Source of the DNA: Bacteroidales bacterium
GTDB lineage: Bacteria; Bacteroidota; Bacteroidia; Bacteroidales; F082
DNA length: 64,000 nucleotides
NCBI GenBank assembly: GCA_017651645.1
Contig: JAGCCO010000012.1
Location: 16,954 to 80,953, forward strand
Direction of reading: 5' to 3'
The notes under the pieces are model-generated. The model worked only from the letters and a program-made list of their open reading frames with translations. It was not told the DNA's origin and made no database searches. Below are positions 24,258 through 34,300 of this stretch, piece by piece (positions within the stretch are counted from its first letter, which is position 1; each line of letters begins with the position of its first letter). The position numbers and the translations under genes were made by a program.

Positions 24258-25292
24258 TTAATGATACAGTTTCTGCCAGTTCTTATACTCGCGCTCGCGC
24301 CAAGGTGCGTTGTGGTAGGCATAGCTGACGATGGCGGGGATGACAGTGGTGCCTTCGGCATAGACCATCTGCTGCAACTCCTCGCTCACCTTGCCCCACG
24401 AGCCGGCTTCGAGCAGCGTCGATGACGAGCAGGCGCCATCGCGCACGTCGGCCACGGTGATTTGGATGGCATACTTGTGCATGGGTACCTCGTGTCCAAG
24501 GATTTCGGCGCAGACGACCGTGTCTTGAGCGAAGTTCTTGGGCGTGCCACCACCGACCATGAAGAGACCCGATTGCGGGCTGTTCATCTTGATTTCGGTG
24601 AGTTCGAGGAAGTCGGCCACCGAGTCAATGCTGACGTAGGGTTTACCAGCTTTCTTGCGGAGCCACTGGTGCTTGCCGATGCCGAAACCAGCTGAGGAGT
24701 CGCTGAAGGCGGGGCAGAAGATCGGCACGCCGCATTCGTAGCAAGTCTGGATGAGGCTCTCTTTCTTCACGCCGTGACCGTTGGCCAGCCATTTGCCGAC
24801 TTCATAGAGGAACTCGCGGCTGCTGTAGGGACGGCATTCCAAAGTGTCGGCCACGTCGCAGGTGGCTTGGTCGCAGGCCTGTAGTTCTTCCTCGTCAATA
24901 AAGGTGTCATAGATACGGTCAATATAGAGCTCACGCAGTTTGGTGTCGGGGATGACGTTCTCTTTCGTGCCGATGTAGTGCTTGTAGCCGAGGGCTTCGA
25001 AGAGGTCCATGTCGATGATGGAGGCACCTGTGCTGACCACGGCGTCAACCATCTTGTTGCGGACCATCTCCACATACACCTGCATGCAGCCAGCAGCTGA
25101 AGTGGAACCGGCGATGGTGAGGATGTTGGTGCAGTCCTTCTCCGCAATCATCTGGCAGAGGATATCGGCGGCACGGGCGGTGTCGCGCGAGGTGAACGAC
25201 ATCTTGCGCATGGCATTGATGAGTTCAGTAGAGTCATACTTCTTAATGTCGATATGTTCGACAACATCTTTCAGTAAGTCTTTTTTCTCCAT
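24258..25292 (-). CDS. Deoxyhypusine synthase-family protein
   Basis: 344 residues. It has an NAD-binding Rossmann-like core (ILTIAGSTSAAG, VVSTGASIIDMD, MVGGGTPKNF) and the active-site lysine motif SWGK (~K301) that in deoxyhypusine synthase carries the aminobutyl group. Bacteria lack eIF5A, so bacterial members are thought to transfer aminobutyl groups between polyamines (homospermidine-synthase-like). It is followed by the ureohydrolase-like gene in the same direction. Substrates are not provable from sequence. Confidence 0.85.
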   Translation of the reverse strand: MEKKDLLKDVVEHIDIKKYDSTELINAMRKMSFTSRDTARAADILCQMIAEKDCTNILTIAGSTSAAGCMQVYVEMVRNKMVDAVVSTGASIIDMDLFEALGYKHYIGTKENVIPDTKLRELYIDRIYDTFIDEEELQACDQATCDVADTLECRPYSSREFLYEVGKWLANGHGVKKESLIQTCYECGVPIFCPAFSDSSAGFGIGKHQWLRKKAGKPYVSIDSVADFLELTEIKMNSPQSGLFMVGGGTPKNFAQDTVVCAEILGHEVPMHKYAIQITVADVRDGACSSSTLLEAGSWGKVSEELQQMVYAEGTTVIPAIVSYAYHNAPWREREYKNWQKLYH

Positions 25293-25331
25293 TTTTGTAT
25301 TTGATTTAAAATTTTAAGATTCAAGATTCTT

Positions 25332-27998
25332 TTATTGAATAACCACCTTTCTCGATACAACCTTGCCACCGATGACATGGACAAAGTACATGCCAGCCGG
25401 CAGGTCGCTCACGTCGATGGTGGCCGAGCCTTTCACGCTGAAGCCCTTTACCTTGATGCCTTGCGAGTTGATCATGACGACGCTGGCGTTGCCCTTTTCA
25501 TAATCCGTGGTGATGGTCATTTGGCCTCTCACAGGGTTGGGGGTGATGGTCACTTGGAAAGGCTCTGCATCTACATCAGGCAGTTCCGGGACTTCCGTCA
25601 GGATATCGGTGTTGTGGCTATAAGTCACCAGCTTAGCTGAAACCCTCAAAATGGGGTTGCTTGAATTATTGCAATCAGGGCAGCTGTTCTGACCACTCAC
25701 ACAGTCGGGATAGTTGGGGTGGCACTGGTCGATGTAGGTCGGGTCGAATTCATAGAGCAAATCGGCACCACCATCTTTCAGATAATCATCCAGGCTGTAG
25801 TCCCACACCATAGCCATGCTGCCGGGGCACCATCCGGCACGGGCGTATGTCCAAGTGCCGTTTTGAGGCTGGCAACCAGCGGGGTTAGGAGTGCAGGTTT
25901 CCCACAAATCTTGTGTGTAAGTCGTGCCACCATTGATGTTGATATTGTGTGTGGCATGATAGAACTCGGCAGCGTTGCCAGTATTGTAAGCACCATTACC
26001 AGTATCGCTCCAGTTATGTCCAGAGGTCGTGAGTTGCAGTTTAGCTTTTTCGACACATGGGTCAAATACGACGTTGCGGGTCGGGATGGGGCATGGGTCT
26101 GCGTAGTCGCCGAAGGCATAGTTTCCGTACCAAATCTCTTGCATGTCCACGTATGGATACTCAGGTGTGCCTTTGGTGTATTCGAAGATGGCGGTGGGGT
26201 TGTAGCCGTCGCCTGTTGCGTATTGTTCGCAGTAGTATTCAAATTCAACGAGACCTTGCAACACAGAAGTGAAGTCGGTCACATCGAGGTCGTCCACACA
26301 TTCCACACCGAAGGGGGTGATGTAACGGCAGAGTTCCACCCATTCACCACGGTAGTTTTTCACACGCACGTGACTTGCGTGGTCGTAAGTGTTACAGTTA
26401 CCATTCACGCAGTTGTGTAGATAGTGCAGGTTAATGGCATTGAAAGCGTTGACATGGGTCGGGAAGGCGAATTCGCCAAAGGCGGTAAACTGAGAGGTTG
26501 TCACCACCACCTCGCCGTTGAGTGCAGAGACCACTATATCATCATAGTTGGTAGTCACCTCAAAGCTGTTGGATGCCGTGGTAACCTTGCCGCCCGTTTG
26601 GGTGATGGACACAGTCATGTTGTAAGTCCCTTCACCCGATGGTGTCCAAGTGGTGTACCAATAGCCGTTGTCGGGGTTGTCGGGATAGTCGGTCTTTAAA
26701 AACAGCTCTTGACCGTCAACATCGCATTTTACCTGTTCAAACTTGAGGACATTGCCGTGGTCGATATAAGCACTCAGTACAACCATCACAGGATTTTCGA
26801 AATCGGGCATATACACCTTAGTGCCTTCGTAGGGACGACGGATGGTTATTTCAGGAGTATAATTCTCAGGATCAACCACATAGAAGGTACGTGTCACTGT
26901 GGGGGCGGGCTGCCATATGTTACCATCGCCAGGCTGTATGGCACGAACTTTCACTTGACCTTCCTCGCCTGTAAGGGTAAGGATGTTACCCTCAACGGTG
27001 GCAGGGCCTTGGGTGACCTCAAAGGTCACAGGAAGACCTGAGGTGGCTGTGGCTTCCAGCGTGATAGGGGCATTGTAGACCAATTGGTCGGGAATGCTGG
27101 CAAAGTCGATGAACTGAGCAGTCAGCCCTGGAGGAATATGACGCACGGTGAAGTTATCGAAGCCACCCCAACCGCTGTTGAGCATAAAGATATGGTGCCA
27201 CATGGCAGGGTCAAATTTGTCGCCGCTGCCAGGAGTGAGTCCAGCATTGACACCTTGACATTCTGGCACAGCTTCCCATTCAGCGTTCAAATCATCGTAC
27301 TTCATGTAAAGGGTGACGGCACCTTGACCGTTGTTGGCATCCAGGTCGATGGAGACCTTCCAACGATACCAATGGCTCTCTTCTCCGATAGGTTGAATGT
27401 TGCTGGTTATAACGTTGTTAGGCAGCACCACGCCATTCATGAAAAGCGGGTTGCTCGGATTGACGCCGGTCATCATCAAATAGATACCACCATCGGGGAT
27501 TGTACTGTTTTCATCGGGATAGATAGGTTCACAAATGGCGTTCTGTGAGGAGGCCTTTCGCATAGGAGGAAGGACGGAACCGTCGCCATCACCGTCATAA
27601 CCGATGCCGAAGAAGTCGCCCCACCATTGGCGCAGAATGTCGCATTCAAACTCAATCACACCACCTGTCGAGAAGTCGAAACCATACTCAGTGATGTCAT
27701 GTGTGGCAATGTCTCCAAAGGCAGTTCCGGAAGCATCCGAAAACACACCGATGGTCTCGTCAGCCGTCGGGATAGGAGGCGTGGTGCCCCAGAAGTGGCC
27801 CATATAGTCGGTATACAAGGGAGTAAAGGCTCCGTTGCCTGCATGGTGTATGCGCACATACCAGCCATCTTGGCCATTGAGGAGATGATTCGGATTCTCT
27901 CCGTATTCATAATCGTTGAAATCGAAGGTCTTTTCAACTTGGGCATTCACCCCAAAGGAGAACGCCAAAAGCACAAGGATTAAGGATAGTTTTTTCAT
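25332..27998 (-). CDS. T9SS-secreted PNGase F-like peptide:N-glycosidase
   Basis: 888 residues: signal peptide 1-20 (VNAQ), an N-terminal jelly-roll-like region (~21-290), two Ig-like segments (~291-375 and ~380-480), a PNGase F-like double beta-domain (~485-800), and a type A sorting domain from ITPNPVRGQM. PNGase F hallmarks: D539 in CNTYDHASHVRVKN (equivalent of the essential Asp60), RYITPFG, DVTDFTSVLQG, E678 in NAAEFYHATH (equivalent of Glu206), and GTWTYARAGWCPG. It is predicted to cleave N-glycans from asparagine on glycoproteins outside the cell. It lies 55 bases downstream of the susD gene, so co-transcription is likely. Confidence 0.85.
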   Translation of the reverse strand: MKKLSLILVLLAFSFGVNAQVEKTFDFNDYEYGENPNHLLNGQDGWYVRIHHAGNGAFTPLYTDYMGHFWGTTPPIPTADETIGVFSDASGTAFGDIATHDITEYGFDFSTGGVIEFECDILRQWWGDFFGIGYDGDGDGSVLPPMRKASSQNAICEPIYPDENSTIPDGGIYLMMTGVNPSNPLFMNGVVLPNNVITSNIQPIGEESHWYRWKVSIDLDANNGQGAVTLYMKYDDLNAEWEAVPECQGVNAGLTPGSGDKFDPAMWHHIFMLNSGWGGFDNFTVRHIPPGLTAQFIDFASIPDQLVYNAPITLEATATSGLPVTFEVTQGPATVEGNILTLTGEEGQVKVRAIQPGDGNIWQPAPTVTRTFYVVDPENYTPEITIRRPYEGTKVYMPDFENPVMVVLSAYIDHGNVLKFEQVKCDVDGQELFLKTDYPDNPDNGYWYTTWTPSGEGTYNMTVSITQTGGKVTTASNSFEVTTNYDDIVVSALNGEVVVTTSQFTAFGEFAFPTHVNAFNAINLHYLHNCVNGNCNTYDHASHVRVKNYRGEWVELCRYITPFGVECVDDLDVTDFTSVLQGLVEFEYYCEQYATGDGYNPTAIFEYTKGTPEYPYVDMQEIWYGNYAFGDYADPCPIPTRNVVFDPCVEKAKLQLTTSGHNWSDTGNGAYNTGNAAEFYHATHNININGGTTYTQDLWETCTPNPAGCQPQNGTWTYARAGWCPGSMAMVWDYSLDDYLKDGGADLLYEFDPTYIDQCHPNYPDCVSGQNSCPDCNNSSNPILRVSAKLVTYSHNTDILTEVPELPDVDAEPFQVTITPNPVRGQMTITTDYEKGNASVVMINSQGIKVKGFSVKGSATIDVSDLPAGMYFVHVIGGKVVSRKVVIQ

Positions 27999-28030
27999 GA
28001 CTTTAAACTTTTATTATTACTATTTCACTT

Positions 28031-28058
28031 TATACTCTAAACTCTAAACTAATTACTC
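28031..28058. repeat. CTCTAAA word repeat after the SusD gene
   Basis: ACTCTAA words repeat just past the SusD stop and include the stop codon itself. It is another example of a word repeat at a gene end. Confidence 0.5.
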
Positions 28059-29738
28059 ATTCCACCACACTCGGGTCTGTCTAGTGTCACCATGTGACAT
28101 TCGAACAAGTTGTTTGGTGTAGTTTTCATAATTATATTCTATTTCTTTCTGAGGATATTCCATACGGAAAGAGGTCAACTTAGCATGGTTGGTGGTGGTG
28201 GGGGTCGCCATAGTACGGCGTGCCAAAGCCCAAGCCTCCCAAGGCTGACGGAAGAGGTTGAGCCAACGCTGTTGATAGATCATCTTCAGATAGAACTCCT
28301 GACTGCCGTCGTATTCGGGATTCATCCAAACGGCATAGTTCATCACGTTGGCTGCCATATTGTTGCTCCAAGCCCAGATGTCGAGATTTCCGATATAACT
28401 AGTATATTGTGGATAGAAATAGACCCAACGACTGGTCTGAGACGGTATGTGGGTCCAGAACAGGAACGACTGATAGACACCTGAGCGGATGGATTCGTCA
28501 GCGTTGAGCGGGGGTGTGATACCTCCGATATTCCTAACCTCAATTTCCGCTTTCATGAAAAGCACATCGGCATAAGTAACCAAAATCTGCGGCATGTATT
28601 TCTCGTCACGGGTCAGGTAGTAATTGAAGGGTGAGAAGAGGCACGAAGGGCCTTTGAAGGTATAGCTGCCGTCGCGGCTCTGGGCATAAGGTGAACCACC
28701 CTCGGTGGGCGTCTCTAAGGTACGAATCTGTGGATAAGGTCTCCAGGCACCATCGGGGAAACTGTCATTTTTGTGGCTCGTGTCGAAGAAGAGGAACGCA
28801 CGATAATCGAAGATGCCGCTGCCGTCCATATCATCGGTCGAGGAGAGACAACTCCAAACGGTTTCACCCATGCGGAGGTGCTTGTGCTCGCGGAATGACC
28901 AATTGGTATCCCAGCTGGTACCCAACAAGTTGGGCCATAAGCAAATAGCTCCTCCGTTAGCTACACCACCAGAAGAACTTAACTTTGTGTAGATGAAGTT
29001 GTAAGCCTCTACCAAGATAGGAGTAGCGTATTCAGGATCCTTGTCATACATGCGCAAACCATGGCGCAAGATGAGCGAGTTGGCAAACTCAGACCAAAGC
29101 GTGTAGTCGTTGTTGAGCAACACATCGTAAGGTAGCTTGTAATAATCGTTGCCACTAGCTGTGGTTATGGAGTCGGCATGCAGCAAGTCGCGTGACCATA
29201 CCAACTCTTCCAAAAGCGATTTGTAGATGCTCTCCTGAGTATCCCATTCGGGTTTCATGGTGGCTTGCGAAGAGGCGTTTTCCCAGATTCGACCAGCCTG
29301 TGTGTAAGGCATGTCTCCGAAGATATCCGTGACTTTAAAGGTTTGATAAGCTTTCAGAATATTGAGCTGGGCGCGTACCTTGTCGCAGACGGCTGTGTCA
29401 CCCTGCTCTTCGTCGTAAGCATCGAACCGTTTTTCCAATTCACGGATGTTGGACAGCATGAGGTAATAGTCTGACCATACGTTAGAGGTTCCTATTTGGG
29501 AGTTGCCCCAAGCCTCAGAAGTCAGCGCACCGAGTTCCGTTTCGGGATACCAAATCTCGTTTTGCAGATAGAACTGCTCATTCATGCTCTGCTGCATGGA
29601 ACTCACCACGCCGTTAAACAACGCTTCGATGGTCGTTCCCGTTGGCGAGAACGGGTCTTGGTTCATCTCCTCGAAGCCTTTAGTGCAGGAGGCGAAAGCT
29701 AAAGTCGCCGCACAGATGATGAGAATATATCTTTTCAT
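28053..29738 (-). CDS. SusD/RagB-family outer membrane lipoprotein
   Basis: 561 residues. The lipobox LAFASC gives Cys17. It is of the SusD-like type 2 family: N-terminal GFEEMNQDPFSPTGTTIEALFNG, TPR-like helices, and a conserved C-terminal region with RWLNLFRQPWEAW. It acts as the surface lid that captures substrate for the SusC pore. It starts 12 bases after the susC stop, in one operon. The substrate is unknown; the PNGase F-like neighbour suggests glycopeptide or glycan. Confidence 0.93.
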   Translation of the reverse strand: MKRYILIICAATLAFASCTKGFEEMNQDPFSPTGTTIEALFNGVVSSMQQSMNEQFYLQNEIWYPETELGALTSEAWGNSQIGTSNVWSDYYLMLSNIRELEKRFDAYDEEQGDTAVCDKVRAQLNILKAYQTFKVTDIFGDMPYTQAGRIWENASSQATMKPEWDTQESIYKSLLEELVWSRDLLHADSITTASGNDYYKLPYDVLLNNDYTLWSEFANSLILRHGLRMYDKDPEYATPILVEAYNFIYTKLSSSGGVANGGAICLWPNLLGTSWDTNWSFREHKHLRMGETVWSCLSSTDDMDGSGIFDYRAFLFFDTSHKNDSFPDGAWRPYPQIRTLETPTEGGSPYAQSRDGSYTFKGPSCLFSPFNYYLTRDEKYMPQILVTYADVLFMKAEIEVRNIGGITPPLNADESIRSGVYQSFLFWTHIPSQTSRWVYFYPQYTSYIGNLDIWAWSNNMAANVMNYAVWMNPEYDGSQEFYLKMIYQQRWLNLFRQPWEAWALARRTMATPTTTNHAKLTSFRMEYPQKEIEYNYENYTKQLVRMSHGDTRQTRVWWNE

Positions 29739-29750
29739 GATGTTTCGGTT

Positions 29751-32700
29751 TTAGAGATTGACTTTAAGTGTAACCATATACGACCGTGTCCCTGGGTAAG
29801 AGCCATATTCAAGGCCTTGGGCGTTGCCGGAGCCTTGGGTGCCTTCGGGGTTGATGTTGTCAGGCAGGGTCTTGTAGAAGTAAAACAGGTCACGACCCAC
29901 CAGTGAGATAGAGGCCTGTTTGAAGAGATTCTGCTTGTCGAGCCACTTGCGCGGGAAGTCGTAGGTGAGCGAGAGCTCGCGCATCTTGATCCAAGTGTTG
30001 TCGACGATGCCCGGGGTGCTGAGGATGTTGCCCCATCCGCCGTAGTTAGGCATGTATCTATAGAGGTAATGCACCACATGGTCGTTTTCAACAGCTTCAC
30101 CCGTCTCCGTGTTGATGCAATAGCCAGGTAAAATGACACCATAATTGCCAACAAACTCACCCTCGGCATTATAGTACGGCAGACCGTTGCCTTCGCGTTC
30201 ATATAACGTCTCCGGGCTCTGACCTGTCTGCATACCCACCACGTATGAGGCGCAATAGATCTGGCCGCCCAACTTGGCGTCGACCAAGGCGTAGAGAGAC
30301 CAGTTCTTATAGGAAGCTCTCAAATTGATACCTCCCGTCACCAAGGGTGCGCAGTTGCCAATCGGCACACGGTTGTCGGTCTTCAGGTAGGTAGTGCCTG
30401 TCTCATTCAACAAAGGCATCGGTTTGCCGTTTTCATCGTAGAACGGTCCCACAATAGTGCCGTCGGGCATCGTGTACTCATAGACATAGTCCCAACCATA
30501 GATAGTGCCGTATTCCTCACCTTCTTCCACAGCAATGGCCGGGCCATTGGAGCCCCATATCTCGGAGAGTAGATACATATTTGCACCTGCCAAGTCGACG
30601 ATACGGTTCTTGTTGCGGGCAAGGTTCAAGCCCACTTGCACACCATAGTCTTTGCCTTGGGCGATGTCGTAGGTCATGATAGCTTCAATACCTTTGTTGG
30701 TCACCACACCCGTATTGATAGTCACGTTGTTAGCACCTGATGAAGGAGCAAGGGGTGACGAAAGGATCTGGTCCCAAGAATAGATGTCATAATAGGTGAA
30801 GTCCATGTTGAAGCGAGCGCCTAAGCCCAAGTCGAAACCTAACTCATAGGAACGTTGACGCTGGGGTTTCAGCTCCAGAGGTGGCACGACAGAAGGCAGA
30901 GTGGCCGACAGCTGATGACCGAAGGAGCCTGTGTTGTAGGTGTATGTCAGCTGATAAGGCTCAGTGTCGCTGGCGGTCTGTGCCCATGAGGCTCTTAGTT
31001 TCAAGTAATTCACGGGACCCCAGTTCCAGTTCTTGAAAGTCGAGGTCGGGATAAAACTCAAAGTGGCGGAAGGATAGAAATAGGAGTTGTTGTTGGGAGG
31101 CAAGGTCGACGACCAGTCGTTACGCCCAGTGATGTCCAAGAACAACCAGTCGCTGTAACTCATGTTGAAGAAACCATAGAGCGAGTTGACTTGTTTCTCC
31201 CACATCGACTCGCCGAAGGTACGCTCGGTGGCGTTGGAGTAGTTGTAGATGGTGTAAAGGTTGGCATAGGCCCACTTGCCTGAGGTGCCGTTGATGCCGT
31301 CGCGGAAGCCGTAATACTGCTCACCACCAGCCGAGAGACGTACGTTGAACTTTGAACCAAAGATCTTTTCCTTGTGTGCCGTAATCAAGAAGTCCATGTC
31401 GCGGGTCACTGCACTCGACTTGCTCTTCGAGTAGTAACCGCCTGCCATGCCATCAAGAGTGGTGGGCTTGTGTTTGGTGGTATAAGTGTCGTTGTTCCAG
31501 TCGAGAGCGACCTTGGCAGAGGCAGCCAACCAAGGCGTGATGTCGTACAACAGGCGGACTGAACCGTACATCTTGTCGCGGTTAAGCGTCGTGTTGTTAT
31601 TGTAGTAGGTCCAGAACGTGCTGCTATAGATATACATGTATGGATACCCGTCAAATTGATTCATTGTACCGTCAGGATTCTCGTAGGTAGTGGTCTCAAG
31701 GCCTTTCCAGCTGCGAGGCCAGCTGTAGAGCAGACCTTTGTTGAAGTTACTATTCGACTCACCGATTTCAGGTGAATTCAAACGGTAATAGTCCAAATAG
31801 TTGAACGACACATCCACTTTGATTTTCTCCGACACATTAATTAAGGTACCCACGTTGACGGTGGTCTGCCTCAAATTACAGTTGTCGATGATGGCATCGG
31901 TACGCGAGTCGGTAAAGGAGACACGGACACTGCCGAAGTCGCCAGCATTTTGGAAGGCAATGTTGTGGTTCATCGTATGACCGTTCTTGAAAAGTAACTT
32001 AAGGTTATCGGGTTGGGGCGAATAGTCGCGCACCACACCATCCCACCAGAGGACACTCTCGCCGTTCATCGCAGGACCCCAGCTCTGAGCACCGCCGTAG
32101 TAGCCGAAGGTGGTGTTGGTGGGTTCACCTGCCGGACCATTGTCAACGCTGTAGATGCCTGGATATTCGTAGACTTGGTTGCCGTTCTCATCAAACATGC
32201 CTTCGATGGGCGTCAAAGTCGGCGTGTCGAAGGTGATGGGACCGCCTGCACCGTATTTGTTCTGCACCGAGCGATAGAGATAAGGTTGGGTAACCTTGAA
32301 ACCTGCTGAATAGCTGATGCCGAGGCCACGTTGTTTAGAGCCTTTCTTGGTGGTGATGAGCACCACGCCGTTACCGCCACGTGAGCCGTAAAGAGCTGCA
32401 GCCGTAGGGCCTTTCAGGATGTCGAGGCTTTCGATGTCCTCTTGGTTGATGTTGTTTAGTGCTGTACCCCAGTCGCGGCCACCGCTCCACGAGGTGATAC
32501 CGCCTTCGTTCGACATGGGCACTCCGTCAACCACGATGAGCGGCTGATTGTCGCCGAAGATGCTGTTATTACCACGGATGGTGATACGAGCCGCGCTACC
32601 ATCGACACCGTTTGGGTTGATGATCTGCACACCCGCCGATCGACCACTCAAGGCGCTGATGACACTGCCTGAGCCTGATTTGGCAATGAGTTCGCCTCCG

Positions 32701-33080
32701 ATTTCCTCGGTGGCATAACCCAACTCACGTTTTTGACGTTTGATGCCGAGGGCGGTGACCACCACATCGTCAAGAGTCTGTGAGTCCACTTCAAGGGTGA
32801 CAATAATATTGTTCTTACCTTTAATGGCAACTTCTTTTGTTTTGTAGCCAACGAAACTGAACACCAGCACGCCTTTGCTGTCGGCTTTCAAGCTGTAGTT
32901 GCCGTCCATGTCGGTCACGGTGCCGGTTGAAGTGCCTTTCACCTGAATGGTGACACCAGGCAGACCATAACCATCATCGCTTGAAATGACTTTACCGCTC
33001 ACCGTGATGCTCTGGGCAAGAGCGGCAAACGGGGTCAAAAATGCAAGCAAAAGAAGAAAGAGTAGCGTTTTTTTGTTCAT
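29751..33080 (-). CDS. SusC/RagA-family TonB-dependent outer membrane transporter
   Basis: 1109 residues from the ATG at 33080, chosen because it opens a normal signal peptide (MNKKTLLFLLLLAFLTPFAALAQ). Order: a carboxypeptidase-D-like regulatory domain (~24-110, GKVISSDDGYGLPGVTIQVKGT), the SusC signature SALSGRSAGVQI, a TonB plug with IRGNNSIFGDNQPLIVVDG, and a 22-strand barrel ending in an aromatic C-terminus (MVTLKVNL). It imports large ligands using TonB energy. A TAATTTTG box lies at 33107-33114. Confidence 0.95.
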   Translation of the reverse strand: MNKKTLLFLLLLAFLTPFAALAQSITVSGKVISSDDGYGLPGVTIQVKGTSTGTVTDMDGNYSLKADSKGVLVFSFVGYKTKEVAIKGKNNIIVTLEVDSQTLDDVVVTALGIKRQKRELGYATEEIGGELIAKSGSGSVISALSGRSAGVQIINPNGVDGSAARITIRGNNSIFGDNQPLIVVDGVPMSNEGGITSWSGGRDWGTALNNINQEDIESLDILKGPTAAALYGSRGGNGVVLITTKKGSKQRGLGISYSAGFKVTQPYLYRSVQNKYGAGGPITFDTPTLTPIEGMFDENGNQVYEYPGIYSVDNGPAGEPTNTTFGYYGGAQSWGPAMNGESVLWWDGVVRDYSPQPDNLKLLFKNGHTMNHNIAFQNAGDFGSVRVSFTDSRTDAIIDNCNLRQTTVNVGTLINVSEKIKVDVSFNYLDYYRLNSPEIGESNSNFNKGLLYSWPRSWKGLETTTYENPDGTMNQFDGYPYMYIYSSTFWTYYNNNTTLNRDKMYGSVRLLYDITPWLAASAKVALDWNNDTYTTKHKPTTLDGMAGGYYSKSKSSAVTRDMDFLITAHKEKIFGSKFNVRLSAGGEQYYGFRDGINGTSGKWAYANLYTIYNYSNATERTFGESMWEKQVNSLYGFFNMSYSDWLFLDITGRNDWSSTLPPNNNSYFYPSATLSFIPTSTFKNWNWGPVNYLKLRASWAQTASDTEPYQLTYTYNTGSFGHQLSATLPSVVPPLELKPQRQRSYELGFDLGLGARFNMDFTYYDIYSWDQILSSPLAPSSGANNVTINTGVVTNKGIEAIMTYDIAQGKDYGVQVGLNLARNKNRIVDLAGANMYLLSEIWGSNGPAIAVEEGEEYGTIYGWDYVYEYTMPDGTIVGPFYDENGKPMPLLNETGTTYLKTDNRVPIGNCAPLVTGGINLRASYKNWSLYALVDAKLGGQIYCASYVVGMQTGQSPETLYEREGNGLPYYNAEGEFVGNYGVILPGYCINTETGEAVENDHVVHYLYRYMPNYGGWGNILSTPGIVDNTWIKMRELSLTYDFPRKWLDKQNLFKQASISLVGRDLFYFYKTLPDNINPEGTQGSGNAQGLEYGSYPGTRSYMVTLKVNL

Positions 33081-33106
33081 AGATATTAAATTTAATACTT
33101 TGGGGA

Positions 33107-33114
33107 CAAAATTA
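33107..33114 (-). promoter_or_regulatory. Promoter of the susC-susD operon
   Basis: TAATTTTG on the minus strand, with TTTG 22 bases upstream (33137-33140). It lies 27 bases before the ATG. The intergenic region also carries a divergent promoter. Confidence 0.55.
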
Positions 33115-33157
33115 GAAAATATTCTTGTTAGTAGCGCAAAATATGAAAGATAACATC

Positions 33158-33165
33158 TATTTTTG
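33158..33165 (+). promoter_or_regulatory. -7 box TATTTTTG for the zinc-ribbon gene
   Basis: A TAnnTTTG match 28 bases before the ATG at 33194. It rules out the upstream TTG start, which precedes the box. Confidence 0.6.
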
Positions 33166-33193
33166 CATACAGAAAAAACACAATTCATCATTT

Positions 33194-34300
33194 ATGTCAG
33201 AATTAAATGATAACAAAGAAGAAATGATGTTCTCGGAAGTAACTGAGAAAGAGACCGATAAGAAATGTCCCAACTGTGGTGCGACTGTTGTTTTTGACCC
33301 GAAGACAGGCCAAATGCATTGTGAGTATTGCGGCTATTCGTGCGAATTACCCAAAGCCGATGCCGAACATGAAATCTGTGAGATGGACTTCGAGTCAACC
33401 CTACAAAGGGAAAGCTTCAACTGGGGCGAACAGAAAAAAACCGTGCAATGCAAGCAATGCGGTGCAGTCACCATCTACGACGCCCTTGAAACCGCTGCTG
33501 TGTGTCCTTTTTGCGGCTCCGCCAATGTGATGCCTGCAGCCAACGAAAACACTATCGCTCCGGGCGCGGTGTGTCCCTTTGCAGTTACCAAACAACAGGC
33601 TAGTGAACATTTCTCCAATTGGCTCAGCAAAAAAAGGTTCGCTCCGTCAGAAGCCAAAAAGAACGCTCTCCCCGAAGCTTTCCAGGGTGTGTATCTCCCC
33701 TATTGGACCTACGACACACAGACTACTTCTAACTTCACCGCCCGTGCCGGATTTGACAAAAAGGTGGTAGACGATTATGGCAAAACCCAGACCAAGACTG
33801 ACTGGCGGCGTGTCAGTGGTGTGTACCAGAAGTTTTTCGATGATGTCACCGTGATGGCCTCTAAACGTCAGGAAGACTCGGGCGTGAAGGCTTGCGAGCC
33901 TTTCGACTTCTCAAAACTGGTACCCTACTCTCCGCAGCTGATGGCAGGCTTCATTGCCGAACGCTATTCCATTGGCTTAAAGGACGGCTGGACATTAGCA
34001 CAAAAAAAGATCCAATTCCGTTTGCGTTCCGACATTTCAAGTTATGTCCGCAAACATTGGGGAGCCAATCGCTCTGATTCCGTCAAGTTTTCGACACTCT
34101 ATAGCAATATCACCTATAAATATCTTCTGGTCCCGACGTGGATTTCATCGTTCAAATATAAAGACAAGGTGTATCAGTTTGTGGTGAACGGCCAGACAGG
34201 TAAAGTGGGTGGAGAAGCTCCTGTTTCGGCAGGACGTGTCTTCTTGGCCATTTTGATTGGTATTGGTGTGATTGCTGGATTGTATTATCTCTTACGCTAA
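33194..34300 (+). CDS. Double zinc-ribbon membrane-anchored protein
   Basis: 368 residues. Two zinc ribbons: CPNCG...CEYCG (~C25-C46) and CKQCG...CPFCG (~C85-C105). A conserved region with 'YLPYWTYD' follows, then a C-terminal membrane segment (FLAILIGIGVIAGLYYLL). Homologues are widespread and sometimes mislabelled as PriA-like, but no helicase motif is present. The role is unknown; a membrane-tethered zinc-ribbon adaptor is a description only. It is convergent with gpsA and overlaps it by 9 bases. Confidence 0.82.
   Translation: MSELNDNKEEMMFSEVTEKETDKKCPNCGATVVFDPKTGQMHCEYCGYSCELPKADAEHEICEMDFESTLQRESFNWGEQKKTVQCKQCGAVTIYDALETAAVCPFCGSANVMPAANENTIAPGAVCPFAVTKQQASEHFSNWLSKKRFAPSEAKKNALPEAFQGVYLPYWTYDTQTTSNFTARAGFDKKVVDDYGKTQTKTDWRRVSGVYQKFFDDVTVMASKRQEDSGVKACEPFDFSKLVPYSPQLMAGFIAERYSIGLKDGWTLAQKKIQFRLRSDISSYVRKHWGANRSDSVKFSTLYSNITYKYLLVPTWISSFKYKDKVYQFVVNGQTGKVGGEAPVSAGRVFLAILIGIGVIAGLYYLLR

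Noticed and set aside
29751..33191. Longer start for SusC at 33191
   Set aside because: The extra 37 residues lie before the signal peptide and cover the promoter region; the ATG at 33080 gives a normal signal peptide.
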